Source of the DNA: JBBDYG01 sp040901765
Lineage (GTDB): Bacteria; Planctomycetota; Planctomycetia; Pirellulales; Lacipirellulaceae
Direction of reading: 5' to 3'
DNA: 64,000 nucleotides
Assembly (NCBI GenBank): GCA_040901765.1
Contig: JBBDYG010000124.1
Span: 1 to 64,000, forward strand
In this document: positions 17,060-25,514 of the stretch, in pieces
How positions within the stretch are numbered: position 1 is the stretch's first letter
Layout of the letters: each line of letters begins with the position of its first letter
Translations under genes and position numbers: made by a program
The notes under the pieces: generated by a model
Databases searched by the model: none
Told to the model about the DNA's origin: nothing
Seen by the model: only the letters and a program-made list of their open reading frames with translations

Positions 17060-17363
17060 GCACATCAATCCGGCAATCGCCCTGGGATTGCGGCGACGTG
17101 GTATTGACGTAACTACAACTGCGGATGCCAACCTGCTCTCAGCCAACGACCCTGAGCACGTAACGTTCGCACTACGCGAACACCGGGTAATCTTTACGAA
17201 CGATCCCGATTTTCTGGCGCTTGATCAAAGTGGGGTTGACCATGCTGGGATTGCCTATTGCGAACGTTCTGCGCGGTCGATTGGGGAAATCATCCGCCAT
17301 CTGTGCCTGATGCACGATTGCCTTGCCAACGACGAGATGATGGGGCGCGTCGAGTACCTGTAA
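17040..17363 (+). CDS. DUF5615 PIN-like toxin
   Basis: This 107-residue protein is a DUF5615 (Mut7-C-like, PIN-like) protein. The acidic residues expected at the nuclease centre are present: FHLDEHINP at the start, the FTNDPDFLAL strand, and Asp in TTADANLLSANDPEH. Its partner is the overlapping DUF433 gene. The pair is a predicted type II module that would cleave RNA when the antitoxin is lost. Activity is not tested for most members. Confidence 0.85.
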   Translation: MRFHLDEHINPAIALGLRRRGIDVTTTADANLLSANDPEHVTFALREHRVIFTNDPDFLALDQSGVDHAGIAYCERSARSIGEIIRHLCLMHDCLANDEMMGRVEYL

Positions 17364-17492
17364 CTGAAGTTCTTCGCCGCATAGTGGGGTCTCCTACCGC
17401 AAGCTATACTAAAGTCGGTACGCTCGCGCCGCGTTCGGGACGCTGCGGCTCGCTCAACCCCCTCTCACTCCTCTCGATTTGCTGACTATTTC

Positions 17493-18632
17493 ATGCTTCG
17501 CTACTGGACTGCCGGCGAATCGCACGGACCGACGTTGATCGCGTTGGTCGATGGCTTTCCCGCGGGAGTAAACGTCGATGTGGATCCGGTCAATGTAGAG
17601 CTGAAACGCCGCCAGGGAGGGTATGGACGTGGGGGACGGCAACGGATTGAGTCCGACACGGTCCAAATCCGCAGCGGCATCTGGCACGGAGTGACGCTGG
17701 GCAGCCCAATCGCGCTGGAGGTCGTCAATCGCGATTACAAGCTCGAACGGCTCGAAGACCTCGACCGCCCGCGGCCCGGGCACGGCGATCTGACGGGCGC
17801 GATGAAGTATCTCGGGTCGATCCGTGGGGTGCTGGAACGCGCAAGCGCGCGGGAAACCGCCGTGCGCGTGGCCGCCGGAGCGCTCGCGAAACAGTTGCTC
17901 GGGCCCTTTGGCATTACCGTATTTGGGTATGTGGTGGAACTGGGCGGCGAGCGAATCGAGCCGCTAAGCGAACCACTGAATAAACTCCGCGAGCTGCGCG
18001 ATGTGAGCGAGGTTTATAGTCTCGACCCCGGGCGCGATGAGGCGATTAAGGCGCTCATTGACGACACGCAGCGGGCCGGCGACACGCTCGGCGGAATCGT
18101 TGAGGTGCGGGTCGATGGCTTGCCGTTCGGCCTGGGGACGCACGCCCAATGGGACCGCAAGCTCGACGGCCGACTCGCTCAGGCAGTAATGGCCGTGCAA
18201 GCCATCAAGGGAGTGGAGATCGGCATGGGATTCGAAGCGGCGCGAAGGCGCGGATCCGAGGTTCACGATCCGATCGAATACGACGAGTCGCAACGCAATT
18301 CGCCGAATCTCGGCTTCGTGCGCCCAAGCAACAACGCCGGCGGCTTGGAAGCTGGCATGACTAATGGCCAGCCGCTGATCGTCCGGGCGGCAAAAAAACC
18401 GATCAGCACGCTCGCCAAGCCGCTAGCGTCGATCAATCTCAAAACGAAGGAGCCGCAGGTGGCGAATTACGAGCGAAGCGATGTTTGCGCGGTGCCGGCT
18501 GCTAGCGTGATCGTGGAAAACGTGGTCGCGTTCGAGATTGCTTGCGCGATGGTCGATAAGTTTGGAGGCGACAGCTTGCCGGAAATGCAGGCCCGCTACG
18601 AACTTTTCCTCAAGATGGCCCGCGAGCGCTAA
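17493..18632 (+). CDS. aroC: chorismate synthase
   Basis: The 379-residue enzyme makes chorismate from EPSP with reduced FMN, the last step of the shikimate pathway. Signature blocks are GESHGP at the N-terminus, RQGGYGRGGRQRIESD, GSIRGVLERASARETAVRVAAGA and RPSNNAGGLEAGMTNG. All are in family order at full length. It stands alone with 129 bases between it and the DUF5615 gene. Confidence 0.97.
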   Translation: MLRYWTAGESHGPTLIALVDGFPAGVNVDVDPVNVELKRRQGGYGRGGRQRIESDTVQIRSGIWHGVTLGSPIALEVVNRDYKLERLEDLDRPRPGHGDLTGAMKYLGSIRGVLERASARETAVRVAAGALAKQLLGPFGITVFGYVVELGGERIEPLSEPLNKLRELRDVSEVYSLDPGRDEAIKALIDDTQRAGDTLGGIVEVRVDGLPFGLGTHAQWDRKLDGRLAQAVMAVQAIKGVEIGMGFEAARRRGSEVHDPIEYDESQRNSPNLGFVRPSNNAGGLEAGMTNGQPLIVRAAKKPISTLAKPLASINLKTKEPQVANYERSDVCAVPAASVIVENVVAFEIACAMVDKFGGDSLPEMQARYELFLKMARER

Positions 18633-18716
18633 GCCACCGTTTGATATTCCCCCGGCTCTTGCAGGGAGGGGCTAAGAGAGGGTGATTGTCGCTCGTGCGA
18701 TTCCCCCCTCCCCTAG

Positions 18717-18742
18717 CCCCTCCCCCGAGTACGGGGGAGGGG
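18717..18742. repeat. C-rich/G-rich inverted repeat
   Basis: CCCCTCCCCCG and CGGGGGAGGGG form a perfect 11-bp stem around AGTA. It sits eight bases before the next start codon, so the right arm merges with the GGGGAAGTAGGG ribosome site and could hide it in the mRNA. Related GC-only stems lie at about 29324-29341 and 31041-31061. Confidence 0.6.
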
Positions 18743-18750
18743 AAGTAGGG

Positions 18751-19728
18751 ATGCTTCACGAAACGACCCAGCGCCGTGTTTGTCGTTTCGCGTTCCTAGT
18801 TGGCTGCGTCGTACCAACACTGGTGGTGCTGGCCTTCACCGCGCACGTCTGCCTTCCCGGCTACGCACTGCGTTGGGAAACGCCGTTAGGCCAACTTCTT
18901 GACTGCAAGGCAACGGTCCACCAAGCCCGCATGCCCAGGCCGGGCATCGCGCGCTTCAAGCGACTGGTGCTGACTGACCCCGAGACCGACGCGGTTTGGG
19001 CAACGCTTGAGGGCGTTGTGCATGAGACGCACCTCGGGCGAGATCGCGTGTCGATCGCACGAGCGGTAGTTTCTTGCTCGGCCGGAGTGGAAATCGGCGA
19101 ACGAATCGACCGGTTGCTTCGCAGCGTCACGCATAGGGAAGTCGAGCTTGCCATCGACGAATTGTCGCTCATGCAAGATGGCGTCGAATGGACTGTGCCC
19201 AACGTCCGCGCTCAGCTTGCAACGAACGATGCAGGACGACGCTTGCAGTTTTGGTCGGGCGAATCGCAGATCGGATTGAGGATGTTGGTCCAGCGCAACC
19301 GGCGAGACGATCCACCCACGACATATTTCACGCTTCAAACAGGTGCCGAACCGCTTCCTTGCTGGGCACTTGCCGTCTGGGACCGCTTCGATCATTTAGG
19401 CTCGCAAGCGAATTTCCAAGGCCGGATCGAGGTAATTTCCTCGCGCGACTCCGCCAAGGGCAAACTGTCAGGGCGGTTTTCGCAGCTTGTGAATTCTCCG
19501 ACCCCTGTCGAAGTTCTGGAGCTACACTGGGGCGACGGGGATGCAAGCTTACCTGTTGGCCCAATCCCAACAGACCCCGTCGAGGCCCTCCTCGCGCAAC
19601 TTGAACTTCGCGATGCACCGCAACTTGCGCCGAAGTCCGTGGGAGATGTTGCTTGGGAACTCCGTCCGATGCGGTCTTGGTCACGAGCAGCGCACGCCGT
19701 GACGCCGGAGCAACGCCTGTTAAAATAG
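18751..19728 (+). CDS. hypothetical membrane-anchored protein
   Basis: I do not recognise this 325-residue protein. A single helix near residues 13-35 (FAFLVGCVVPTLVVLAFTAHV) anchors it. The rest alternates beta-like stretches, including LVLTDPETDAVWATLEG, a layout seen in planctomycete proteins with AsmA-like or lipid-transfer-like beta sheets, though I see no defining motif. The start is the Met after GGAAGTAGGG. It follows aroC by 118 bases. Confidence 0.55.
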   Translation: MLHETTQRRVCRFAFLVGCVVPTLVVLAFTAHVCLPGYALRWETPLGQLLDCKATVHQARMPRPGIARFKRLVLTDPETDAVWATLEGVVHETHLGRDRVSIARAVVSCSAGVEIGERIDRLLRSVTHREVELAIDELSLMQDGVEWTVPNVRAQLATNDAGRRLQFWSGESQIGLRMLVQRNRRDDPPTTYFTLQTGAEPLPCWALAVWDRFDHLGSQANFQGRIEVISSRDSAKGKLSGRFSQLVNSPTPVEVLELHWGDGDASLPVGPIPTDPVEALLAQLELRDAPQLAPKSVGDVAWELRPMRSWSRAAHAVTPEQRLLK

Positions 19729-20052
19729 GCGAGTTAGCGGTGCTGGCACTCGCTGAGTGCAAGTTGCACTTTGAGCTTGGAGAACCTCCAAGGGGGTCTC
19801 TGAAATTCTGCCGCCTGCGGCTGGCCGAGACCCTCCCCCTGGCAGCATTGCCACCAGCTTTGCCTCCCCCGCTGGAGGTGGCAATGTGGCAATCCTCTAC
19901 AGAAACAGGGGTTTTGCGCCGAAACGTGGCAATGCTGATCCCTCGTGGCTGCGCGGAATTTCACCCGACGAGCCGCTCGGTCAGAGGTTTTTCCGCCCCC
20001 CTGGTGATGAATGCGTGCCTTCGCGCTGCGCAAATGCGAGAGGAGGCTTCTG

Positions 20053-20095
20053 TTTGCCAGCTACGTGTGCGCGCAGCGTGGCACAGTGGCACAAA
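20053..20095. repeat. TTTGTGCCA hairpin repeat, copy 3
   Basis: TTTGCCAGCTACGTG and the right arm GTGGCACAGTGGCACAAA repeat the architecture seen at 13285. It lies in the 629-base gap 19729-20355, where I find no convincing gene. The left part of that gap (about 19840-19950) holds pyrimidine-rich and GTGGCAAT-rich low-complexity sequence. Confidence 0.7.
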
Positions 20096-20257
20096 CGCGG
20101 AAACCCGCATATCCACGGGAGTAGTTTTACTCTTGATTCGTCGAAATTCGGCCGCTAGCGCGCAAAGTGCGACTTGCGCCCGCGCTCGCCACGCTATCAG
20201 CATTGGCGTGGACGCGTGGGGTAGGTTCTCCAATAATGCCCCGCCAGATGGCTCTCT

Positions 20258-20330
20258 GCTATTGGCTTTCGGCTATGGGCCAGAGAACGCGCAAGTCAAC
20301 TTCTGGCCGATAGCTGACAGCCGACAGCCT
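20258..20330. repeat. GGCTATCGGC-type long hairpin, copy 1
   Basis: The left arm GCTATTGGCTTTCGGC and GGGCCAGA face the right arm TCTGGCCGATAGC and GACAGCCGACAGCC across a loop of about 20 bases. It ends 26 bases before the reductase start. Copies lie at 44668 and 49304, with a half copy at 42754. Confidence 0.7.
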
Positions 20331-20355
20331 TTCTCAAGCCAAGCATCCATGATCC

Positions 20356-21621
20356 ATGTCACTAGCCAACATCTCACTAACGATGCTGGTGGGCGTTGCC
20401 CTGTGTGGCATTGTCGTCTCGCAGACGGCCGTGGGAATCGTCGGCGGATGGCGGCGGCGACGCAACCGCAGCCAGAAGTACGCCATTGCCAAACGCGCGT
20501 TCTTCGATCAACTCGCTGCGCTAGCGCGCTCGGCCCGCGCCGCACAAACGAAGTTCGCAGCGTGGGAAGGTTTGCGGTCGATGCGCGTGGCGGCCATCGT
20601 CGACGAGGCCCATCAAGTGCGGTCGTTCTACTTGACCCCGGCCGATGGAAAGCCGCTACCCTCGTATGAACCAGGCCAATACTTGACGCTCCATCTGCCG
20701 ACGGAGCATTCCGATTCCCCGCTCGTGCGTTGTTATTCGCTATCGGACCGCCCGCGCGAAGATTATTACCGGTTAACGGTGAAGCGTTGCCCTCTGCCAC
20801 GCTGTTTGGTTGGCGCTCCAAACGGTAGTGTCAGCAATCATCTGCACGACTCTTTGCGAGTCGGCGACACGCTCGAAGTCGCCGCTCCGCGCGGCCAGTT
20901 TTTTCTGCGCCCCGAACGGAACTCGCCGGTCGTGCTGGTGGCTGGCGGCATCGGCATCACGCCGATGTTGAGCATGCTCAATGCGATGGCACACCGTGGT
21001 CTAACGCACGAGGTATTTCTATTTCTTGGCGTCCGCAATGGCCGCGAGCATCCCTTCAAAGAACAACTGGAACAGCTTGCGGCGCAGCATCCGCAGTTGC
21101 GTCTGCTTGTCAGCTATTCCAGCCCGAGTGATGCGGACGAGCCGTATCGGGATTTTCAGCATGTGGGTCGAGTGACGATCGATCATCTGCGCGACGTGCT
21201 GCCGACGAACCGGTTCGATTATTACCTGTGCGGCCCAGGCGCGATGATGCAAGAACTCGTCGCGGGGCTGGAAGAGTGGGGTGTACCGGCAAAGCGCATA
21301 CACTTCGAGGCTTTTGGGCCGGCGTCGGTCCGGCGCACGACGCCGACGGGCGCCGCGGGAGTGGTTGGCAGCCGCGTCCGCTTCGAGCGCAGCAACAAAG
21401 AGCACGTTTGGGATGCGGATGCGACCTCGTTGTTGGAAGCTGGCGAGGCCGCCGGTGTGTCGCTGACCTCTGGATGCCGGGTGGGCAACTGCGGCGCTTG
21501 CCTAGTGCGAGTCACCGATGGCGATCTGGTAACGCTGCGCGAACCAGGATTCCTGGTCCCCGCGGGGCACTGTTTGGCGTGCATCAGCGCGCCGATCGGG
21601 GCGGTGACGCTCGATGCTTAG
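20356..21621 (+). CDS. membrane-anchored FAD/2Fe-2S oxidoreductase
   Basis: This 421-residue protein has one N-terminal helix (residues 6-28) and a basic stop-transfer (GGWRRRRNR). A ferredoxin-NADP reductase module follows: RCYSLSDRP for FAD, VAGGIGITPMLSM for NAD(P) and YYLCGPGAM. The C-terminal 2Fe-2S domain carries SGCRVGNCGACLV with the fourth Cys in GHCLAC. It would move electrons from NAD(P)H to a membrane or periplasmic partner. It is the first of five same-strand redox genes; the next gene overlaps its end if read from its earliest Met. Confidence 0.85.
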   Translation: MSLANISLTMLVGVALCGIVVSQTAVGIVGGWRRRRNRSQKYAIAKRAFFDQLAALARSARAAQTKFAAWEGLRSMRVAAIVDEAHQVRSFYLTPADGKPLPSYEPGQYLTLHLPTEHSDSPLVRCYSLSDRPREDYYRLTVKRCPLPRCLVGAPNGSVSNHLHDSLRVGDTLEVAAPRGQFFLRPERNSPVVLVAGGIGITPMLSMLNAMAHRGLTHEVFLFLGVRNGREHPFKEQLEQLAAQHPQLRLLVSYSSPSDADEPYRDFQHVGRVTIDHLRDVLPTNRFDYYLCGPGAMMQELVAGLEEWGVPAKRIHFEAFGPASVRRTTPTGAAGVVGSRVRFERSNKEHVWDADATSLLEAGEAAGVSLTSGCRVGNCGACLVRVTDGDLVTLREPGFLVPAGHCLACISAPIGAVTLDA

Positions 21622-21679
21622 CGGAACTGATTTAGTCGCGGATGAACGCCGATTAGGCGGATTGTCGCGGATCGGAACG

Positions 21680-22750
21680 ATGATGGTTGGGAGAGTGGTT
21701 GCACCTTATGGGGCGGGCAGAGTTCAACGAAGTTTCGCGAACGGACATTGTTGGTCAGTGCTCACCTTACTATTTCTGCTTCTGACAGGAATCGCCGCCG
21801 ACGCGGAGCCGGTCGGCTTTTCGCCCACGCAGTGCGATCCGGCGAAGGTGCTTGGCCACGAGACCTGCACGAAGTGCCACGAGGCAGAGCAGCAACAGTG
21901 GATGCTCACACCCCACTACCGCACGTTCGATGCGCTGCATCGAACGCCGGAGGCGAAAGCAATTGCCGATCGGCTCGGGCTGAGGTCGATCAAACGCAAC
22001 GATACATGCCTTAAATGCCACTACACCGAGCAGACCGACGGCAATCGCACCCGAGTAGTATCCGGAGTATCGTGCGAGTCGTGCCACGGCGGAGCGCGGG
22101 ATTGGGTGAACTTGCACGCCGATTACGGTGGACCGGCGGCGACGCGGGCAACTGAGTCGCCCGAGCATCGCGAGCTGCGGCTTAGTGAGAGTATCGCCGC
22201 TGGAATGAACAACCCGGCCAATCTGTACCTGATCGCGCGGCAGTGCCTCGATTGCCATACGGCACCTGAGGAAAAACTGGTCAATGTCGGTGGCCATACA
22301 GCGGGCAGCCCCGACTTTGAGCTAGTTGCCTGGTCGCAAGGCATCGTGCGGCACAACTTCGTCCGTTCCGATGGCAAGTCAAATGCTATCAGCACTCCCG
22401 AGCGGCTGCGCGTGATGTACATCGTCGGCGCTCTCGCCGACCTGGAGTACAGCCTCCGCGCCACGGCCAAGGCAACGGAGGTCTCCACTTACGGGCAAGC
22501 CTCCGCCTCGCGCGCCGCCGCGGCCAAACGACGGTTGTGGGAAATTCAGCGGCGGCTCTCCGACGACCGCATCGCCCGCGCGCTAGATGCCGTGGCAACG
22601 CTGGAGTTAACGCTCGGCAACTCCAACGCGATCCTCGCCGCAGCCGACGAGATCGGCAAAGCCGCCTACGAACTTGCAGAAACGGCCGACGGCTCGAATC
22701 TCGGAGCGATCGACGACCTCGTTCCCAAACCACGTGACTTTAAGAATTAG
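21680..22750 (+). CDS. tetrahaem cytochrome c, cytochrome c554-like
   Basis: This 356-residue secreted protein has a hydrophobic signal segment (SVLTLLFLLLTGIAADA) and four CxxCH haem sites: CTKCH, CLKCH, CESCH and CLDCH. The N-terminal motif ETCTKCHEAEQQQW is typical of the cytochrome c554 family. The last 100 residues are helical without haems. I use Met 21680; the frame opens at 21614 inside the reductase gene. It likely sits in the periplasm and passes electrons to or from the neighbouring cytochromes. Confidence 0.85.
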   Translation: MMVGRVVAPYGAGRVQRSFANGHCWSVLTLLFLLLTGIAADAEPVGFSPTQCDPAKVLGHETCTKCHEAEQQQWMLTPHYRTFDALHRTPEAKAIADRLGLRSIKRNDTCLKCHYTEQTDGNRTRVVSGVSCESCHGGARDWVNLHADYGGPAATRATESPEHRELRLSESIAAGMNNPANLYLIARQCLDCHTAPEEKLVNVGGHTAGSPDFELVAWSQGIVRHNFVRSDGKSNAISTPERLRVMYIVGALADLEYSLRATAKATEVSTYGQASASRAAAAKRRLWEIQRRLSDDRIARALDAVATLELTLGNSNAILAAADEIGKAAYELAETADGSNLGAIDDLVPKPRDFKN

Positions 22751-22767
22751 CGGTTAAGAAAGCATCT

Positions 22768-24489
22768 ATGCCCGAATTGATGATCAGTATTTCTCGACCA
22801 AAGCGTTGGGATGAACCGTTTGGTTCGGCGATGACCCCGGCGGATGTGGCGAGATTGCTACAAATCGAGCCATTTTGCGGTATGAATCCGGGCGAGTTTT
22901 TGCCGCAGATTCCGCTCGCTGGATTGCTGCTCAACGACACGCGGATCGTGCGCTACAAGGCGGGCGACATCATTGTCCGCGAGGGTGATTATGGCAATAG
23001 CGCGTTTATGATTCTCGGCGGACAGGTGCGCGTGGCGCTCGAGAGCTTGCGCGGCGAGTTGCTCGGCCGGACCACGCTGCCGCGTGGCGGCTGGCTCAAC
23101 GCCATTGCTCAGCTTTGGAAGCCACAAACACCGCCCGAAGCCAGGCCACGATTGCCTTCCGGCTCGAGTGGTGCTGCACCTATTGCTCGGCGCCAAGTGG
23201 ACGACCAGACGCACGTATTCTTACAGGACGTACCGCGGGTGCTCGACGAGACTCGCACGGCCATCTTGGGGGCTGGCGAGTTCTTCGGTGAACTGGCCGC
23301 AATGTCGCGCACGCCTCGGACCGCCACGGCGTTTGCCGACGGTGATGCCGAGCTACTCGAAATCCGCTGGCAGGGCCTACGCGATTTGATGCGCCGCGCT
23401 CCCGCACTGCGAAAGCACTTGGAGCGGCTCTACCGGGAGAACAGCCTCGAAGCACACCTTCGCGAGACCCCACTGTTGAAGTCACTTCCGGCCGCGGACT
23501 TGGAGCACGTCGTTGCTGCGACCGTTTTTGAATCCTACGGAAACTTTGACTGGAACACGCAGTTCGAAAAAACGCGGCTGCTCGATCCGCTGGAACAGAT
23601 CGCACGCGAGCCGATCGTGGCCGAAGAAGGACAAGCCCCAACCGGGCTGTTGCTGATTCGGTCGGGCTTTGGGCGGGTATGCCAGCGGCATGGCGCGGGG
23701 CATCGTACCGTCGCTTACTTGGGCAAAGGGCACGTGTTCGGTGCTGAGGAGTTGTCAGCTACCGCCCGTAGCGGCGAGCCAGTGCACTGGCACTATTCGT
23801 TGCGAGCGCTCGGATATTTAGACGTGCTGCGGATCCCGGTTGAAGTGTTCTGCAAATGGATTGCGCCGCATTTGTCACAGGAAATGATTGCAGATGAAAC
23901 CGACACACAGCATCCCGAGCCGTGGCATGCAGGGAAACCCGCAGCAACAGCACTGCATGAACGAACCCTTGATTTTTTAACCGATCATCGCTTCATCAAT
24001 GGCACGCAGACGATGCTCATCGACCTCGATCGTTGCACGCGGTGCGATGATTGCGTACAAGCGTGCGCCGCGACACACGACGGCAATCCGCGATTCATCC
24101 GCCAAGGCCCCGTGCATGATCGATTCATGGTAGCCCATGCCTGTATGCACTGCGTCGATCCGGTCTGTATGATCGGCTGCCCCACCGGAGCAATCCACCG
24201 CGATCCGACAACCGGAATTCTGCGGATCAACGACCAGACCTGCATCGGCTGCGCAACGTGCGCCAAGAGTTGTCCTTATCAGAACATTCAGATGGTGGAG
24301 ATTCGTGACCAGAGCGGTGCATTCATCTTCGACGAACAAACGCAGCAGCCGATTCTCAAGGCAACAAAATGCGATTTGTGTGCCGACCAACCTACCGGTC
24401 CGGCTTGCCAGCGCGCCTGCCCACACGAAGCGCTCGTGCGGATCGACATGCTGGCTGTGGATGGAGTGAAGCAGTGGCTGGGAAGGTAG
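22768..24489 (+). CDS. cNMP-binding domain fused to multi-[4Fe-4S] ferredoxin
   Basis: This 573-residue cytoplasmic protein begins with CRP-type cyclic-nucleotide-binding domains. Residues 50-215 include GDIIVREGDYGNSAFMI and the phosphate-cassette-like FFGELAAMSRTPRTATA. A second, more divergent domain spans about 240-370. Residues 410-573 form an NrfC/HybA-like ferredoxin: CTRCDDCVQAC, CMHCVDPVCMIGCP, CIGCATCAKSCP and CDLC with CQRACP, enough for four clusters. It suggests an electron carrier controlled by cAMP or another nucleotide. Eighteen bases separate it from the cytochrome gene. Confidence 0.9.
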   Translation: MPELMISISRPKRWDEPFGSAMTPADVARLLQIEPFCGMNPGEFLPQIPLAGLLLNDTRIVRYKAGDIIVREGDYGNSAFMILGGQVRVALESLRGELLGRTTLPRGGWLNAIAQLWKPQTPPEARPRLPSGSSGAAPIARRQVDDQTHVFLQDVPRVLDETRTAILGAGEFFGELAAMSRTPRTATAFADGDAELLEIRWQGLRDLMRRAPALRKHLERLYRENSLEAHLRETPLLKSLPAADLEHVVAATVFESYGNFDWNTQFEKTRLLDPLEQIAREPIVAEEGQAPTGLLLIRSGFGRVCQRHGAGHRTVAYLGKGHVFGAEELSATARSGEPVHWHYSLRALGYLDVLRIPVEVFCKWIAPHLSQEMIADETDTQHPEPWHAGKPAATALHERTLDFLTDHRFINGTQTMLIDLDRCTRCDDCVQACAATHDGNPRFIRQGPVHDRFMVAHACMHCVDPVCMIGCPTGAIHRDPTTGILRINDQTCIGCATCAKSCPYQNIQMVEIRDQSGAFIFDEQTQQPILKATKCDLCADQPTGPACQRACPHEALVRIDMLAVDGVKQWLGR

Positions 24490-24498
24490 AGTCACTAA

Positions 24499-24684
24499 AG
24501 TGGGCACTGCCCACCAATTGAACGAGCGCAACCCAACAAAGCTTAGGTGTAAGGGAATAGCAGAATGAAGAATTGAACAGAAGGTCGCAAAGGACGCAAA
24601 GGATTTGAGTTCACTCATGTCTTTGCGACCTTCTGTTGAACGCGATCAATGTCAAAGTTTTGTTGGGCGGTGCCCACCCCACTA
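24499..24684. repeat. nested long inverted repeat
   Basis: An inner perfect 17-bp stem (AACAGAAGGTCGCAAAG at 24576 with CTTTGCGACCTTCTGTT at 24621) lies inside an outer imperfect stem. The outer arms are AGTGGGCACTGCCCACC plus CCAACAAAGCTT on the left and AAGTTTTGTTGGG plus GGTGCCCACCCCACT on the right. The whole 200-base gap between ferredoxin and cytochrome b genes could fold. It may attenuate transcription or stabilise mRNA. Confidence 0.65.
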
Positions 24685-24689
24685 CAAGA

Positions 24690-25514
24690 ATGCGTTTTTT
24701 CGACCGCCGCCGAATTCGTAATGTGCTGCTCACGGTCGCTGTCGTGTTGGCAGTGACGGTGTGGGTCCGCGCGCAACACAACTCACTCGCGCGCACGGCG
24801 TATCTCACGGGTTACACGTTGTACGCGGCCGTGGGAGTGTTGGCGCTTTACAACTTGCGGAAGAAGCTGCCCGGCCTGCCGCTAGGCACGTCGGCAGGAT
24901 GGTTGCAGCTTCATATCTACATTGGAATCGGCTCGGTCGCAGTGTTCGCGCTGCATACTGGGGCCCAACTGCCGAACGGGCCGCTCGAGCTAGCGCTGGC
25001 GGTCATCTATCTTGCGACGGTCACGAGTGGTTTGTGGGGATTGTATCTCTCAAGGACGATCCCAGCGCAACTTACCCGCACGGGAGAGCAATTCACTTAC
25101 GAGCGAATTCCTGCACTGCGTCGCAAGGTGCAGGCCCGCGCGATGGGCGTGTTGCAAGGAGCCGTTGAAACGTCCGGCGCGACGACGCTGGCCGAGTTTT
25201 ACGCCGCTTTTTTGTACGACTACCTCGAACGTCCGCGTTCGCTCCGATACCTGTTCCGGCCCACCACCGGCTGGCGGAAGCGGCTGTTGCGGAAGATGCA
25301 CGATCTCAAACGGTATCTTAATGCAGATGAACAACAGGCGTGCGAAAAGTTGTTTCCCATCGTGCGCACCAAGGATGATCTCGATTTCCATGAAGCGAGG
25401 CAACGGCTGCTCAAGCTATGGCTGTTCGGCCATGTGGCGCTGACCTATTCGCTCGTGCTGCTGGCGACGCTGCATGGCGTCGTGGCCCTCGCGTTCCGGG
25501 GGGACGGCGGATGA
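24690..25514 (+). CDS. dihaem cytochrome b-like membrane protein
   Basis: This 274-residue protein has about five membrane helices. Two carry the haem-b pattern His-x13-His: His75/His89 in LQLHIYIGIG to FALHTG, and His248/His262 in LFGHVALTYS to LATLHG. Such pairs ligand two stacked b haems in four-helix cytochromes. A 110-residue cytoplasmic loop separates them. It probably exchanges electrons with quinone and the adjacent haem proteins. ATG 24690 follows the hairpin directly. Its TGA overlaps the decahaem gene start as ATGA. Confidence 0.75.
   Translation: MRFFDRRRIRNVLLTVAVVLAVTVWVRAQHNSLARTAYLTGYTLYAAVGVLALYNLRKKLPGLPLGTSAGWLQLHIYIGIGSVAVFALHTGAQLPNGPLELALAVIYLATVTSGLWGLYLSRTIPAQLTRTGEQFTYERIPALRRKVQARAMGVLQGAVETSGATTLAEFYAAFLYDYLERPRSLRYLFRPTTGWRKRLLRKMHDLKRYLNADEQQACEKLFPIVRTKDDLDFHEARQRLLKLWLFGHVALTYSLVLLATLHGVVALAFRGDGG

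Noticed and set aside
19653..20669. 338-codon plus-strand open frame between the hypothetical and reductase genes
   Set aside because: It spans two hairpin repeats and overlaps the reductase in another frame. Its translation is unlike any protein.
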